A DNA stretch of 64,000 nt from Dyadobacter subterraneus (GTDB lineage Bacteria; Bacteroidota; Bacteroidia; Cytophagales; Spirosomataceae): NCBI RefSeq assembly GCF_015221875.1, contig NZ_JACYGY010000002.1, positions 867,573 to 931,572 on the forward strand. The letters are read 5' to 3'. The notes beneath the pieces are model-generated. The model searched no databases. It saw only the letters and a list, made by a program, of their open reading frames with translations, and was not told where the DNA came from. Both the position numbers and the translations under genes were made by a program. This document shows, in pieces, positions 54,701 through 63,442 of the stretch. The first letter of the stretch is position 1, and each line of letters opens with the position of its first letter.

Positions 54701-54733
54701 GTATCTATAACTTTTGACGAATTATTGAACTGA
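51710..54733 (+). CDS. TonB-dependent receptor with carboxypeptidase-D-like N-terminal domain
   Basis: A 1007-residue outer-membrane transporter. It has a signal peptide (cleavage near AFS-Q, about 25) and a beta-sandwich carboxypeptidase-D regulatory-like domain (about 29-110, ISGKVVEGSTNEPLIGVSI). The plug follows (about 115-230) with RGFGANGNTRVVQLIDGMD, DVESVEILPGAASALYGPNA and NGIILMNSK, and then the long barrel to the C-terminus. It ends in a strand-like YYVSITFDELLN instead of the more usual aromatic last residue. No SusD-like partner is next to it, so it is not an obvious polysaccharide (SusCD) locus; the cargo is unknown. Two Ala/Gln/Leu-rich segments (about residues 345-405 and 520-585) interrupt the barrel. 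Monocistronic, with a terminator shared with upp. Confidence 0.93.
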   Translation: MNLIFTKRISCLAMIFLLFSRFAFSQTNISGKVVEGSTNEPLIGVSIQVKGKIIGTITDADGKFNLVTNSVPPFALIVSSVGFESQEINITGGISNIEVKLVEQAILGKELVVSASRVEESVMRSPVSIEKIDIRTIRETPQASFYDALQNLKGVEMSTQSLTFKSVSTRGFGANGNTRVVQLIDGMDNQAPGLNFPVGNVAGIPELDVESVEILPGAASALYGPNAINGIILMNSKSPFTYQGLSAYGKSGVMSASNRTKTNTPFYDVGIRYAKAFNNRLAFKVNASYLTAKDWQATDYRDQSLIGTTLENNNNNVQNNPYYDGVNRLGDVGVNVYNVLYGNGIPGTGANGTSAALGAIYSTQIAQAGNLTLPQLLGGQTPLQQLDIARSIFSKVVPQYYLNAPGYAENSLTNYPAKSLKLNASLHYRLNDNVEAILQANWGKGSAVYTGADRYNIQNFSIGQYKAEVKGSNFFVRAYMTRENSGDAYAMGVLGSLVSQSYLQTALGVGLPSFLNTALTQYGGALLQAYQAGLAGGLSQQQAIQAASTAANAYAGANSTQWLTTALAPGIATANQQFLPGGTQFASTVSDIKTKPIPNGAKFLDKSNLYHAEGMYNFTKLVDPKVIELIAGANYRIYDLNSGGTLFETQDGTPTGKEFNIREYGAYTQASKNFNDVFKLTASVRYDKNMNFKGQFSPRISGVYTVAKNHNFRASFQRGFRIPTTQNQYINLLTPSVRLVGGLPLFREKYNMVGNAVYEQTAITSGNIQDGTLKPYKFREWQPERVQTYEIGYKGVIGNKLYIDAFYYYNRFLTFDGITVLLQRKDPNGPLTDLLDPTKRNAYSMPVNATQTVKNSGWGVGLDYVLGKGYTFNGNLTQNMLNNNAELLKNDPSFVTFFNSPKYRFNLGFSNRDINRTGWGFGVTFRHQSNMVWQATVASIAANIQQKTVIPAYSTLDAQISRKVSSIKSIIKIGGTNLTGKLYTTGWANPSVGAMYYVSITFDELLN

Positions 54734-54734
54734 A

Positions 54735-54772
54735 AAAAATCCGTACTACGATTTCGGCGTAGTACGGATAAA
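54735..54772. terminator. Bidirectional terminator between the TonB receptor gene and upp
   Basis: Perfect 11-bp stem tccgtactacg / cgtagtacgga with a 7-nt loop, A run before and T-rich after, between convergent genes. Confidence 0.88.
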
Positions 54773-54804
54773 TATTTTAATCAAAGTTTGAATATCTATA
54801 AAGT

Positions 54805-55446
54805 TTATTTTGATCCAAAAGCCAAATCCCCGGCGTCTCCAAGTCCGGGTACAATGTAGTATTGTTCGTTTAAACGTTCATCCAAAGCGCCAACCCATAA
54901 TCTGCATTGCGGAACGCGTTTTTGAAGAAAATCAACACCTTCCGGACTTGCGATGACAGATGCAATATGTGTTTGAGCAGGAATTCCAAAACGTAAAAGT
55001 GCATGATAAACTTTTTCGAGCGAACGTCCCGTGGCCAACATAGGATCAATTAAAATCAGCGTTTTGCCACTCAGGTCGGGACTGGTGATATAGTCCATTT
55101 CTACTTCAAATTCATCATCTTTAAGGTTATGTCCGCGGTATGCGCCCACAAAGGCGTTATCTGCTTTGTCAAACATATTAAGAAACCCCTGATGTAAAGG
55201 AAGTCCGGCCCGTAAAATCGGGGCTAGTACAACAGTTTGAAGTAATGATCTTGAAGGTGCTTTTCCCAAAGGTGTTTCTACTGAAGTTGAGCGATAAATC
55301 AATGATTTTGAAATTTCGTATGCAAGCAGTTCGCCAACACGTTCAATATTACGGCGAAATCTCATTCGATCTTTCTGGACGTCAGAATCGCGCAGCTCAG
55401 CAATGAAATGATCAACAATGGAAGGCTTCTGGGATAGTAAAAACAT
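54805..55446 (-). CDS. upp: Uracil phosphoribosyltransferase
   Basis: Upp salvages uracil by forming UMP from uracil and PRPP. The 213-residue protein has the PRPP loop LILIDPMLATGRSLEKVY (about 129-146), the EVEMDYIT/LRAGLPLHQGF segments, and the uracil-binding C-terminal YYIVPGLGDAGDLAFGSK. Length and all core motifs are standard. It is convergent with the TonB receptor gene and transcribed alone. Identification secure. Confidence 0.96.
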   Translation of the reverse strand: MFLLSQKPSIVDHFIAELRDSDVQKDRMRFRRNIERVGELLAYEISKSLIYRSTSVETPLGKAPSRSLLQTVVLAPILRAGLPLHQGFLNMFDKADNAFVGAYRGHNLKDDEFEVEMDYITSPDLSGKTLILIDPMLATGRSLEKVYHALLRFGIPAQTHIASVIASPEGVDFLQKRVPQCRLWVGALDERLNEQYYIVPGLGDAGDLAFGSK

Positions 55447-55570
55447 AACTTTGATCTTATTTTAACCTATTGGATACAAGATATTACAATATGATTGACG
55501 AAATTTGACACTTTCGTTCAAATTAGTTGCACTAATGCCGATTTTACCCGCATAATAGAAATATTTATCT

Positions 55571-57346
55571 ATGAACCAACGCTTCGACAAGTTCTTCTTA
55601 TGTGTTTTTTTTATATTAATTACTTCATCATCCGTTTTTTCCCAGAGTTCCTTTGCTCCTATAAATGATGACTATTATCACTTAATTGATCGGCTGGAAA
55701 TCAAGCGGGGAAAATTCTCCGAAGGATTTCATTCAAATGTAAAACCATTTGAGAGAAAGGCAATCGTTGAATTGACGGATTCTATACTAAAAGAGGGAAA
55801 TGTATCGCTTACAGAGCGGGATTGGCAAACAATCGACTATTTGAGGGAAGATAGCTGGGAGTGGACAAAGGGTTTTGTTTCAACAGATTCGGCCCGGTCA
55901 TCAAAACTTTCCCGACTGGATCCCGGAAATAAATTCGGACTTTTTAAGGGAAGGAAAAGTAACGGGCAAAGAAGATTCTGGCAGCACCCGGCCGATTTTT
56001 ACAGTTATCACGATAAAGACTTCGATCTGCATTTAAATTTTACTACCAACAATTTTATAGGAAGCGACAACAATGTTAATTCTCCGCTTTGGCTGACAAG
56101 TCGCGGTGTCGAAATCCGTGGCATGATCAATGAAAAGCTGGGTTTTTATACTTATGTGAGTGATAATCAGGGCGTATTTCCAAAATACGTTATGGATTAT
56201 ACCAAGGCATATAATTTTCCTGGTGAAGGATTGGCAAAGAAAATCCAGAACGACAAAGGCGTTGACTTTTTTTCGGGGAGAGGATATATCACTTTCAAAC
56301 CTTTGAAGGCAATCAATGTTAAGTTTGGTCATGATGTCAATGTTTTTGGCAGCGGTTACCGTTCATTATTACTCTCAGATAACAGTAGTCCTTATTTATT
56401 TCTGAGGGTTGATACGCAGCTGGGTCGTTTTCACTATACCAATTTGTGGTCAAGCATGATCAATAATCAGGAAGGCGCCAGCAAGGGTCTTTTGCGGGAT
56501 AAAAAGTTTTCAGCAATACATCATTTAAGTGTCAACGTTACTGACCGTATCAATATAGGTGTTTTCGAAGCAGAGGTTTTCAGCCGGGATTCGACCAGCG
56601 GAGGTTTTGATATCAATTATCTGAACCCGATTATATTTTACCGATATATCGAATCGTATATCGGAAGCCAGGATAATGCCTTATTGGGTTTTGATTTCAG
56701 ATGGCTGGTTGGGAAAAAAGGATCTATTTACAGTCAGTTTGTTTTAGATGAGTTTTTGACAAAACACATGTTTAACGGTGACGGATCATGGACCAATAAA
56801 TACAGTTTTCAGTTGGGCGGGAAATATATCGATGCTTTCGGAATTCCTAATCTGGATTTACAAACGGAATTAAATATTGTGCGGCCTTATACCTATTCAC
56901 ATAAAGACGGCGGCCGGAATTACGTTCACTACAATCAATCACTGGCACATCCGTTAGGAGCGAATTTTAAAGAATTATTGGGAATTGTGAGATATAAAGT
57001 GACGCCCCGACTTTCGATTTACGGTACTCAGATGCTGGCAAAACAAGGAAAAGATCCAACAGGATCAGGCGCTAATTATGGTAGTAATCCACTTCTCGAT
57101 TATGATACGAGAACAGCAGTAATTCCTGGAAATAATAATCTTGGACATAAAATCGGACAAGGTGTGCTGGCGAAAACTTCCTTTACAGATTTGCGTTTGA
57201 GCTATTCGCTGGCACACAATTTCTTTCTGGATGCGCGTTGTTTGTTCAGAAACATAAAATCACAAGATGTAAATGTAGCTGAGAAATCTAAAATTTTCTC
57301 TTTTGCGATCCGTTACAATATGGCTTACCGGAATCAAACTTTCTGA
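55571..57346 (+). CDS. Predicted outer-membrane beta-barrel protein (RemB/Wzi-like guess)
   Basis: A 591-residue exported protein. The signal peptide covers about 1-25 (SSVFS-Q). The mature N-terminal part starts with DDYYHLIDRLEIKRGKF, then NVKPFERKAIVELTD, a pattern of a small helical cap. From about residue 140 on there are alternating aromatic, amphipathic strands ending in SFAIRYNMAYRNQTF, as expected for a barrel whose last residue is Phe. I associate the arrangement with the capsule-assembly Wzi or gliding-protein RemB type of barrel, but this is memory of similar-looking proteins, not a search. nadC follows after 125 bp on the same strand. Function not established. Confidence 0.6.
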   Translation: MNQRFDKFFLCVFFILITSSSVFSQSSFAPINDDYYHLIDRLEIKRGKFSEGFHSNVKPFERKAIVELTDSILKEGNVSLTERDWQTIDYLREDSWEWTKGFVSTDSARSSKLSRLDPGNKFGLFKGRKSNGQRRFWQHPADFYSYHDKDFDLHLNFTTNNFIGSDNNVNSPLWLTSRGVEIRGMINEKLGFYTYVSDNQGVFPKYVMDYTKAYNFPGEGLAKKIQNDKGVDFFSGRGYITFKPLKAINVKFGHDVNVFGSGYRSLLLSDNSSPYLFLRVDTQLGRFHYTNLWSSMINNQEGASKGLLRDKKFSAIHHLSVNVTDRINIGVFEAEVFSRDSTSGGFDINYLNPIIFYRYIESYIGSQDNALLGFDFRWLVGKKGSIYSQFVLDEFLTKHMFNGDGSWTNKYSFQLGGKYIDAFGIPNLDLQTELNIVRPYTYSHKDGGRNYVHYNQSLAHPLGANFKELLGIVRYKVTPRLSIYGTQMLAKQGKDPTGSGANYGSNPLLDYDTRTAVIPGNNNLGHKIGQGVLAKTSFTDLRLSYSLAHNFFLDARCLFRNIKSQDVNVAEKSKIFSFAIRYNMAYRNQTF

Positions 57347-57471
57347 TTTTTGTGACTTCAATATAAAAAAAACGTATTCATTAAGTATTGGGTTATTGCT
57401 GTGATTTTACAATGAAATCGTTATTTTTCATTGTTCGACTAAGAAATTATCCAATACAACGATCTCAAAAA

Positions 57472-58335
57472 ATGGAAACCAACCCTCTTATATTACGCGA
57501 TTTAATTCACCTGGCATTACAGGAAGATATCGGCGACGGAGATCATTCCTCTCTATCCAGTGTACCTGCAACTGCTATGAAAAAGGCCCGTTTGCTGGTA
57601 AAACAAGATGGAATTCTGGCAGGTGTTGAAGTAGCACTTGTTATTTTGGAAGAAACGGCAACGTTATACAATCACCCACAAGCCAAAGTTGAAGTTTTTA
57701 TTCATGACGGAACGCGTATCAAAGTTGGAGATATTGTGATGGTGATTGAAGCAAGTGCGCAGCTGATTCTGAAAGCTGAAAGACTGTTGCTGAACATTAT
57801 GCAGCGTATGAGTGGCATTGCTACTTATGCCCGGGAAATGGTTGATATTATTGGTGACCTTCCTGTAAAATTGCTCGACACGCGGAAAACAACGCCTAAT
57901 TTTCGTTTGTTTGAAAAAATGGCGACCAAAATCGGAGGTGCAGTTAATCACAGAATGGGTCTTTATGATATGATTATGCTTAAAGATAATCATGTGGATT
58001 ATGCCGGCGGAATTGAAGCAGCCATTACCAACGCAAGAAATTATCTGAAAGCCACTGGAAAGGATTTAAGAATTGAAATTGAAACGCGCAGTCTGGCTGA
58101 GGTAGATGAAGTTTTGCGTGTCGGACAGGTTGATATTATTATGCTTGACAATTTTTCACTGGAAAATATGCGTGAAGCGGTAAAACGCATTAATGGTCGC
58201 TTTGAGACCGAAGCTTCCGGAAATATTACTGAAAAAACATTACGCGCCGTAGCTGAGACCGGAGTGAATTCCATTTCAAGCGGCGCATTGACACACCAGA
58301 TACAAAGTCTTGATTTAAGTTTGAAGGCTTTTTAA
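57472..58335 (+). CDS. nadC: Nicotinate-nucleotide pyrophosphorylase (carboxylating)
   Basis: NadC converts quinolinate and PRPP to nicotinate mononucleotide in de novo NAD synthesis. I start at the ATG at 57472 (METNPLILRDLI), giving 288 residues, standard for the family; the upstream ATG at 57388 would add 28 unconserved, hydrophobic residues. Motifs: ALQEDIGDGDHSS near 17-29, LVKQDGILAG, ERLLLNIMQRMSGIAT, LDTRKTTPNFR (quinolinate-binding arginine), GGAVNHRMGLYDMIMLKDNH, and GVNSISSGALTH at the C-terminus. A perfect 17-bp inverted repeat follows 39 bp after the stop and acts as its likely terminator. Identification secure. Confidence 0.95.
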   Translation: METNPLILRDLIHLALQEDIGDGDHSSLSSVPATAMKKARLLVKQDGILAGVEVALVILEETATLYNHPQAKVEVFIHDGTRIKVGDIVMVIEASAQLILKAERLLLNIMQRMSGIATYAREMVDIIGDLPVKLLDTRKTTPNFRLFEKMATKIGGAVNHRMGLYDMIMLKDNHVDYAGGIEAAITNARNYLKATGKDLRIEIETRSLAEVDEVLRVGQVDIIMLDNFSLENMREAVKRINGRFETEASGNITEKTLRAVAETGVNSISSGALTHQIQSLDLSLKAF

Positions 58336-58374
58336 CCTCGTAACACAAATCCGTAAAGGATGACGAAGAATAAA

Positions 58375-58423
58375 GAAAAATCGCACATGAAGCCAGCATA
58401 CCAGCATTCATGTGCGATTTTTC
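58375..58423 (+). terminator. Strong inverted repeat after nadC, overlapping the next gene's start
   Basis: A perfect 17-bp inverted repeat, gaaaaatcgcacatgaa with ttcatgtgcgatttttc, has a 15-nt loop. The A tract and T tract lie within the stem, like a bidirectional intrinsic terminator. The ATG at 58387-58389 in the left arm is the probable start of the following gene, so the structure covers its translation start. Confidence 0.75.
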
Positions 58424-60492
58424 GGTTAGGTGTTTTAACACTTTTTTGCATATTTATTTTTGTTAAAAATCTTTTTGCCCAGGAACCGCCGCGACCGGAA
58501 ATCGATATTAACCAGTTTATCCAGGATCTGAGCCCGATTGCTACGGAAGAAAATAGTAATGAAGGTTTGTATGAATTGTTGTTTCAATTATATACAAATC
58601 CGCTGGATCTGAATACTGTGACTACGGATGAATTGACGGCGACATTAATTCTTTCAGAAACTCAGATAAAATCGTTTTTTGATTATCGTGAAAAACTTGG
58701 ACCATTTTTATCCCTTTACGAATTACAGGCCATACCTGATTTTGATATAATTACGATCCGGAAATTAATTCCTTTTGTAATTGTGAGACCGAAAGCGTTG
58801 CCTTTTAAAGAATCTTTACGAAATCCTTCGCAGCATTTTTTATTGCTAAGATCCGGTCGCGTGCTGGAAACACAAAAAGGATTTACTTCAATTGACACTT
58901 CAAGTCGTTCTACCACACGTTACCAGGGGAAACCTTTGTATGGAAATATCCGGTATCGTTATGCCCGGGCTGGTTCATATAGTTTCGGTTTTGTCATGGA
59001 AAATGATGCCGGAGAAGTTTTAAGCTGGCAGCCCAAAAAACAGATTTTCGGAGCTGATTTCACCTCCTTTCATGCACAGATCATGAATCGTGGAAAACTT
59101 AAAAATCTCATTATAGGTGATTATCAAATGCAGGCCGGACAGGGTTTGGTCATGTCTGGCGGATTTTCGTTAGGGAAGGGATCGGAAGTTATCCGAACAA
59201 CTTATCGAAGTACACTTGGTTTGCGACCATTTACTTCTGTTTTGGAATCTGGCTTTTTTCGTGGTGCCGCCGCTACTTATTCAGTTAAAAAACAAATGGA
59301 TGTTACGCTGTTTTATTCTTACACAAGACGTGACGGAAATCTGGAAAGTAATGCGGTTGTTCAGGATGAATTAACGGTTTCAACTTTACAAATTTCAGGT
59401 TATCACCGGACAAAAACGGAACGCGAAAATCAAGGAACTATTGGTGAACAAAACGTAGGTTTTCATGCGCTGTATAAATTGTTTTCACAACGCGGCCAGA
59501 TTGGAATTACGGTTTTAAATACATTTTACAGCGCAACATTACACAAGAAAGACGAACTCTATAACAAGTTTGAATTCCAGGGAAATCAAAATACGGTCAT
59601 TGGAATTCATGGCGATTATCGTTGGCAGAATATGCATTTTTTTGGTGAAGGTGCAAGATCTAAAAGTGGCGGATGGGGTGGCGTAGGAGGTTTGATTGCG
59701 GGTTTGGGAAGAACAATTGATTTTACATTATTACTTCGTCATTATGACCGGAATTTTCATTCATTGTACGGCGGCTCAATAAGCGAAGCAACAAGGCCAA
59801 TCAACGAAACCGGTACTTATTGGGGGCTTCGGTATTCCCCAAACCGGCGTTGGCAGTTCAGCGGATTTTATGATCGTTTTCATTTTCCCTGGTTGAAATA
59901 CCAGATTAATGCACCATCTGACGGTCAGGATTATTTTCTTCACGCGCTTTGGAAACCAAATAAGAAACTGAATATGTACGCAGTATTTCATGAAAAACAT
60001 AAAGCGCATAACGAACCGGGTTCTAAATTTCCAATTCCGCAGGTATTGGAAACAACGCGCCGGACAGCGATGATTAATTTTGAATATGAAGTTCCGCTTC
60101 GATTTTCAGTTCGTACGCGTTTGCAGGGCGGAGATTTCTGGTATGAGGGAAAGTCAAAATCATCGGGATTTACCATTGTTCAGGATATCACTTACCGACT
60201 TTCCAAATTGGAATTGAGTGGACGGATCGCCTTTTTTAAAACCGACGATTATGATAGTCGACAATATGTTTATGAAAAAGATATGTTGTACGCTTTTTCA
60301 CTTCCCGCTTATTACGATCAGGGTATTAGGCATTATTTGATGCTTCGTTATCCTTTGACGCAAAAGATGAGACTCTGGCTCCGATGGTCGCGGACGCATT
60401 ACTCAAAACTGGATGAAATCAGTTCAGGACTTAATGAGATTCAAGGGAAAAAACGAAGTGAATTGAAAGCGCAGGTCATGTATCAGTTTTGA
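58387..60492 (+). CDS. Exported protein with ComEA-like helix-hairpin-helix domain and predicted barrel
   Basis: Likely start is the ATG at 58387 (701 residues); an ATG at 58360 adds nine polar residues. A signal peptide follows (hydrophobic LGVLTLFCIFIFVKNLFA, ending near FAQ). After a short linker comes a helix-hairpin-helix region resembling ComEA: NPLDLNTVTTDELTATLIL and FFDYREKLGPFLSLYELQAI (about 70-115). The remaining roughly 550 residues are long, aromatic-rich, alternating strands (GNIRYRYARAGSYSFGFVME, SELKAQVMYQF at the end) suggesting an outer-membrane barrel. HHH domains usually touch DNA, so the pairing with a barrel is notable, though it recurs in Bacteroidota proteins I know only as hypothetical. 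Transcription must pass the hairpin at its start. Confidence 0.65.
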   Translation: MKPAYQHSCAIFRLGVLTLFCIFIFVKNLFAQEPPRPEIDINQFIQDLSPIATEENSNEGLYELLFQLYTNPLDLNTVTTDELTATLILSETQIKSFFDYREKLGPFLSLYELQAIPDFDIITIRKLIPFVIVRPKALPFKESLRNPSQHFLLLRSGRVLETQKGFTSIDTSSRSTTRYQGKPLYGNIRYRYARAGSYSFGFVMENDAGEVLSWQPKKQIFGADFTSFHAQIMNRGKLKNLIIGDYQMQAGQGLVMSGGFSLGKGSEVIRTTYRSTLGLRPFTSVLESGFFRGAAATYSVKKQMDVTLFYSYTRRDGNLESNAVVQDELTVSTLQISGYHRTKTERENQGTIGEQNVGFHALYKLFSQRGQIGITVLNTFYSATLHKKDELYNKFEFQGNQNTVIGIHGDYRWQNMHFFGEGARSKSGGWGGVGGLIAGLGRTIDFTLLLRHYDRNFHSLYGGSISEATRPINETGTYWGLRYSPNRRWQFSGFYDRFHFPWLKYQINAPSDGQDYFLHALWKPNKKLNMYAVFHEKHKAHNEPGSKFPIPQVLETTRRTAMINFEYEVPLRFSVRTRLQGGDFWYEGKSKSSGFTIVQDITYRLSKLELSGRIAFFKTDDYDSRQYVYEKDMLYAFSLPAYYDQGIRHYLMLRYPLTQKMRLWLRWSRTHYSKLDEISSGLNEIQGKKRSELKAQVMYQF

Positions 60493-60607
60493 ATCGTTAC
60501 TTTTGCGGATATTTTCGTTTTATAATAAAATGCATTCATGATTTGACAACGGAATTTATTTCTGAGATCAAATTTTATTGGCTTACCGCTTCGAAAACCA
60601 CTTCATC

Positions 60608-62761
60608 ATGTCTATAAATAAGGAACAGGCTTTAAAACAATATTTTGGTTACGATTCTTTCCGGCCACAGCAGGCAGAAATTATTGATACCGTAATGGCT
60701 GGAAATGATTGTCTGGTATTAATGCCGACGGGTGGTGGAAAATCGGTTTGTTTTCAAATTCCTGCCATCATGCGTGAAGGCCTGACGGTTGTAATTTCTC
60801 CGTTGATTGCCTTGATGAAAGATCAGGTTGAAGCACTTCGGGTGAATGGTGTCAATGCGGCTTTTTTAAATTCTTCACTTTCCGGAGCTGAACAGGATCA
60901 AGTCATGTGGCAGGCCAAAATCGGTGAATTAAAATTACTTTACATAGCGCCTGAGCGACTTTTTTCAGGAAATACTTTTGAGTTTTTAAGGGAATGGAAT
61001 GTTTCGCTTTTTGCCATTGACGAATCGCACTGTATTTCTTCCTGGGGACATGATTTTCGTCCGGAATATCGTCAGCTAAGTGCGTTGAAAAAATATTTTC
61101 CGGAAGTTCCGGTGATTGCATTGACAGCAACTGCGGACCGTGTTACGCGCCGTGATATTTTAAAACAGATTGGAATTGAAGAGGCGCAAACTTTTATAGC
61201 AAGTTTTGACAGACCGAATTTAAGTTTGAATGTATTACCCGGAAGAGGCCGGATTCAACAAATTCAAACTTTCTTAAAAAAACATAATGGCCAGGCTGGA
61301 ATCATTTATTGTCTGAGCCGGAAAGGAACAGAAACAGTTGCAGCAAGTTTGCAAAAAGCTGGATTTGAGGCTGAATTTTATCATGCCGGATTACCTTCTG
61401 AAAAGCGCTCAAAAGTTCAGGAGCAATTTTTGAGGGATGATATTCAGGTTATTGTGGCCACGGTTGCTTTTGGTATGGGTATAGATAAATCCAATGTTCG
61501 CTGGGTTATTCATTACAATTTACCTTCTAACGTAGAAAGTTTTTACCAGGAAATTGGTCGCGCAGGACGTGACGGATCTCCTTCTGATACGGTTTTGTTT
61601 TACAGTTATATGGATATCATTACCCGTCAGGAAATGATAGCCAATTCTGATCAATCGGAAGAACAAAAAGAATTATTGAATGCCAAGCTGAACCGGATGA
61701 AACAATATGCGGAAGCGGATATTTGCCGGAGAAGAATTTTGTTAAGTTATTTCAATGAAGCGGTGGAGCAGGATTGTGGGAATTGTGATGTCTGCCGAAA
61801 TCCAAGATCGCGATTTGATGCCACAGTTATAGCCCAAAAAGCACTTTCAGGCATTGCCCGCACGAAAGAAAAAGTAGCAATGGGTATGCTGATCGATATT
61901 TTGCGGGGAAGTAAGAATAAAAATATTTTACAATACGGTTACGATCAACTGCCAACATTTGGGGTAGGGCGAGATATGCGTAGTGAGGAATGGGCTGAGT
62001 ATATTAGCCAGTTGCTTAATTCGGGTGTGATGGATATTGCTTATGATGAAGCACATTCCTTTAAACTAAATCCGGCCAGTAACCAGGTTTTATACGGAAA
62101 AAGAAAAGTTGAGCTGGTGAGATTTATCTCGCTTTCTGAAAGAAAAGCCAAAGAAGAAGCACAACTTCCAAAGGAAAAACCAAAACAGGAAATTATCCGG
62201 GATGCACTTTTTGAGCGTCTGAGAACACTTCGTAAACAAATTTCAGATCGTATGGGCGTTCCGCCTTATGTAGTTTTCACCGATGCCACGTTATCTGAAA
62301 TGGCCCAAAAACGACCAGTTTCCGAAGCACAAATGAAGGCTGTTTCTGGTATCGGTACCGAACGTTTCCGGAATTATGGAGAAACTTTTATTAAGGAAAT
62401 TGTTGATTTCGCAAGAGAAAATACAAAACCCGGAACACGTGTGGCCAAAGGAATGACGTATATTGAAACCTGGGATTTATTCAAAGCAGGTTATTCTTTA
62501 AAAGTAATAGCAGAAAAGCGTGACCTGAATCCGGTTACGATTATTTCTCATTTGGTAAAATTAAAAGAAGATGGTCACGACATTAATCTGAAAGCATTAA
62601 TTGACCCGGCCGTTTACAAAATCATCGTAACCGCTGCCCAGGAAATGAGTATCCGCCGAGACGAGCCATTGAAACCGCTTTTTGAATTGCTGAATGAGAA
62701 ATATGATTATGGTCAGATTAAGCTGGCGTTGGCGGTTTGGGAAGAGGAGCGGGGGAATTAG
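60608..62761 (+). CDS. recQ: ATP-dependent DNA helicase RecQ
   Basis: RecQ unwinds DNA in recombination and replication-fork repair. I start at the ATG at 60608 (MSINKEQ, 717 residues); the upstream TTG at 60578 adds ten unlikely residues. Motifs in order: FRPQQAEIID (motif 0), LMPTGGGKSVCFQ (I), DESHCISSWGHDFRPEY (II), ALTATAD (III), STGR-like IGRAGRDG (VI). The RQC domain includes zinc cysteines in CRRRILL..CGNCDVCRNP. An HRDC-like domain (about 520-600) and a C-terminal helix-turn-helix tail follow. Longer than E. coli RecQ (609), as is typical of Bacteroidota. Identification secure. Confidence 0.95.
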   Translation: MSINKEQALKQYFGYDSFRPQQAEIIDTVMAGNDCLVLMPTGGGKSVCFQIPAIMREGLTVVISPLIALMKDQVEALRVNGVNAAFLNSSLSGAEQDQVMWQAKIGELKLLYIAPERLFSGNTFEFLREWNVSLFAIDESHCISSWGHDFRPEYRQLSALKKYFPEVPVIALTATADRVTRRDILKQIGIEEAQTFIASFDRPNLSLNVLPGRGRIQQIQTFLKKHNGQAGIIYCLSRKGTETVAASLQKAGFEAEFYHAGLPSEKRSKVQEQFLRDDIQVIVATVAFGMGIDKSNVRWVIHYNLPSNVESFYQEIGRAGRDGSPSDTVLFYSYMDIITRQEMIANSDQSEEQKELLNAKLNRMKQYAEADICRRRILLSYFNEAVEQDCGNCDVCRNPRSRFDATVIAQKALSGIARTKEKVAMGMLIDILRGSKNKNILQYGYDQLPTFGVGRDMRSEEWAEYISQLLNSGVMDIAYDEAHSFKLNPASNQVLYGKRKVELVRFISLSERKAKEEAQLPKEKPKQEIIRDALFERLRTLRKQISDRMGVPPYVVFTDATLSEMAQKRPVSEAQMKAVSGIGTERFRNYGETFIKEIVDFARENTKPGTRVAKGMTYIETWDLFKAGYSLKVIAEKRDLNPVTIISHLVKLKEDGHDINLKALIDPAVYKIIVTAAQEMSIRRDEPLKPLFELLNEKYDYGQIKLALAVWEEERGN

Positions 62762-62842
62762 ATTTTGAAAGAGCGAATGCCTTACATGTATAATAGATAA
62801 TGTCTTAATCCTCATTACCTTTACATTGAAAATTCACATATT

Positions 62843-63436
62843 ATGGCAAATCCTTTTTCTCTCTCTGAAATTGATAAAATTGGTAATGCGGTAGTTTATT
62901 TAGCAGAGCGGATAAAACCTTTGTCTAAAACAAAATTGCTTAAACTGATTTCCCTGATTGAAGAATATAGTGTAAAAACCTACGGATTACCCTTTTTCAA
63001 TTTAGATTTTACAGTTTGGAAATTAGGTCCTGTTTCCCGCGATATCTTTGTAGATCTTTCTTCCGACGAACCAATATTACTGGCCAAATATATCCGGACG
63101 AATATAGATGTGGATGCCAGTATTGATATATTTCCTAAGGTAGAATTTTCTGATGACGAATTTTCTGATAACGAAATGAAATTGTTGGAACATATTACTA
63201 CAACTTTTAAAGACTATTCCGCCTCAGAATTGGTTCAACTCACGCATCGGAAACATTCTCTGTGGTATCTTACTGCTTTGGAACATGGTGTGCTGACATA
63301 TCTCGAAGAGGATAAAATGAACTCAACAGAGATACCAATTGACTTCTCAAGGTTACTTGATGGTATGCCGGTAAAAAAGGCTATTTATGAGGATCAGAGA
63401 GATTATCTTGGAAAAAGTCAGTCATTGAAAAATTAG
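62843..63436 (+). CDS. Panacea-domain (DUF4065/SocA-like) protein, antitoxin candidate
   Basis: The 197-residue protein has the Panacea fold pattern: EIDKIGNAVVYLAE, then KTKLLKLISLIEEYSVKTYGLPFFNLDF (about 35-62), VWKLGPVSRDIFVDLSS, and SASELVQLTHRKHSLWYLTA (about 130-150). Panacea proteins are hyperpromiscuous antitoxins found in type II and related toxin-antitoxin pairs and in phage defence, usually followed by a toxin gene. Here a 102-codon gene starts just 6 bp downstream, consistent with such a pair. No signal or membrane segment. The toxin-neutralising role is inferred from family and arrangement only. Confidence 0.75.
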   Translation: MANPFSLSEIDKIGNAVVYLAERIKPLSKTKLLKLISLIEEYSVKTYGLPFFNLDFTVWKLGPVSRDIFVDLSSDEPILLAKYIRTNIDVDASIDIFPKVEFSDDEFSDNEMKLLEHITTTFKDYSASELVQLTHRKHSLWYLTALEHGVLTYLEEDKMNSTEIPIDFSRLLDGMPVKKAIYEDQRDYLGKSQSLKN

Positions 63437-63442
63437 ATACGA

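Noticed and set aside
57388..57471. 28-residue N-terminal extension of NadC
   Set aside because: Not part of the family's usual length; the internal ATG at 57472 begins the conserved enzyme. A signal or leader role cannot be excluded but has no support.
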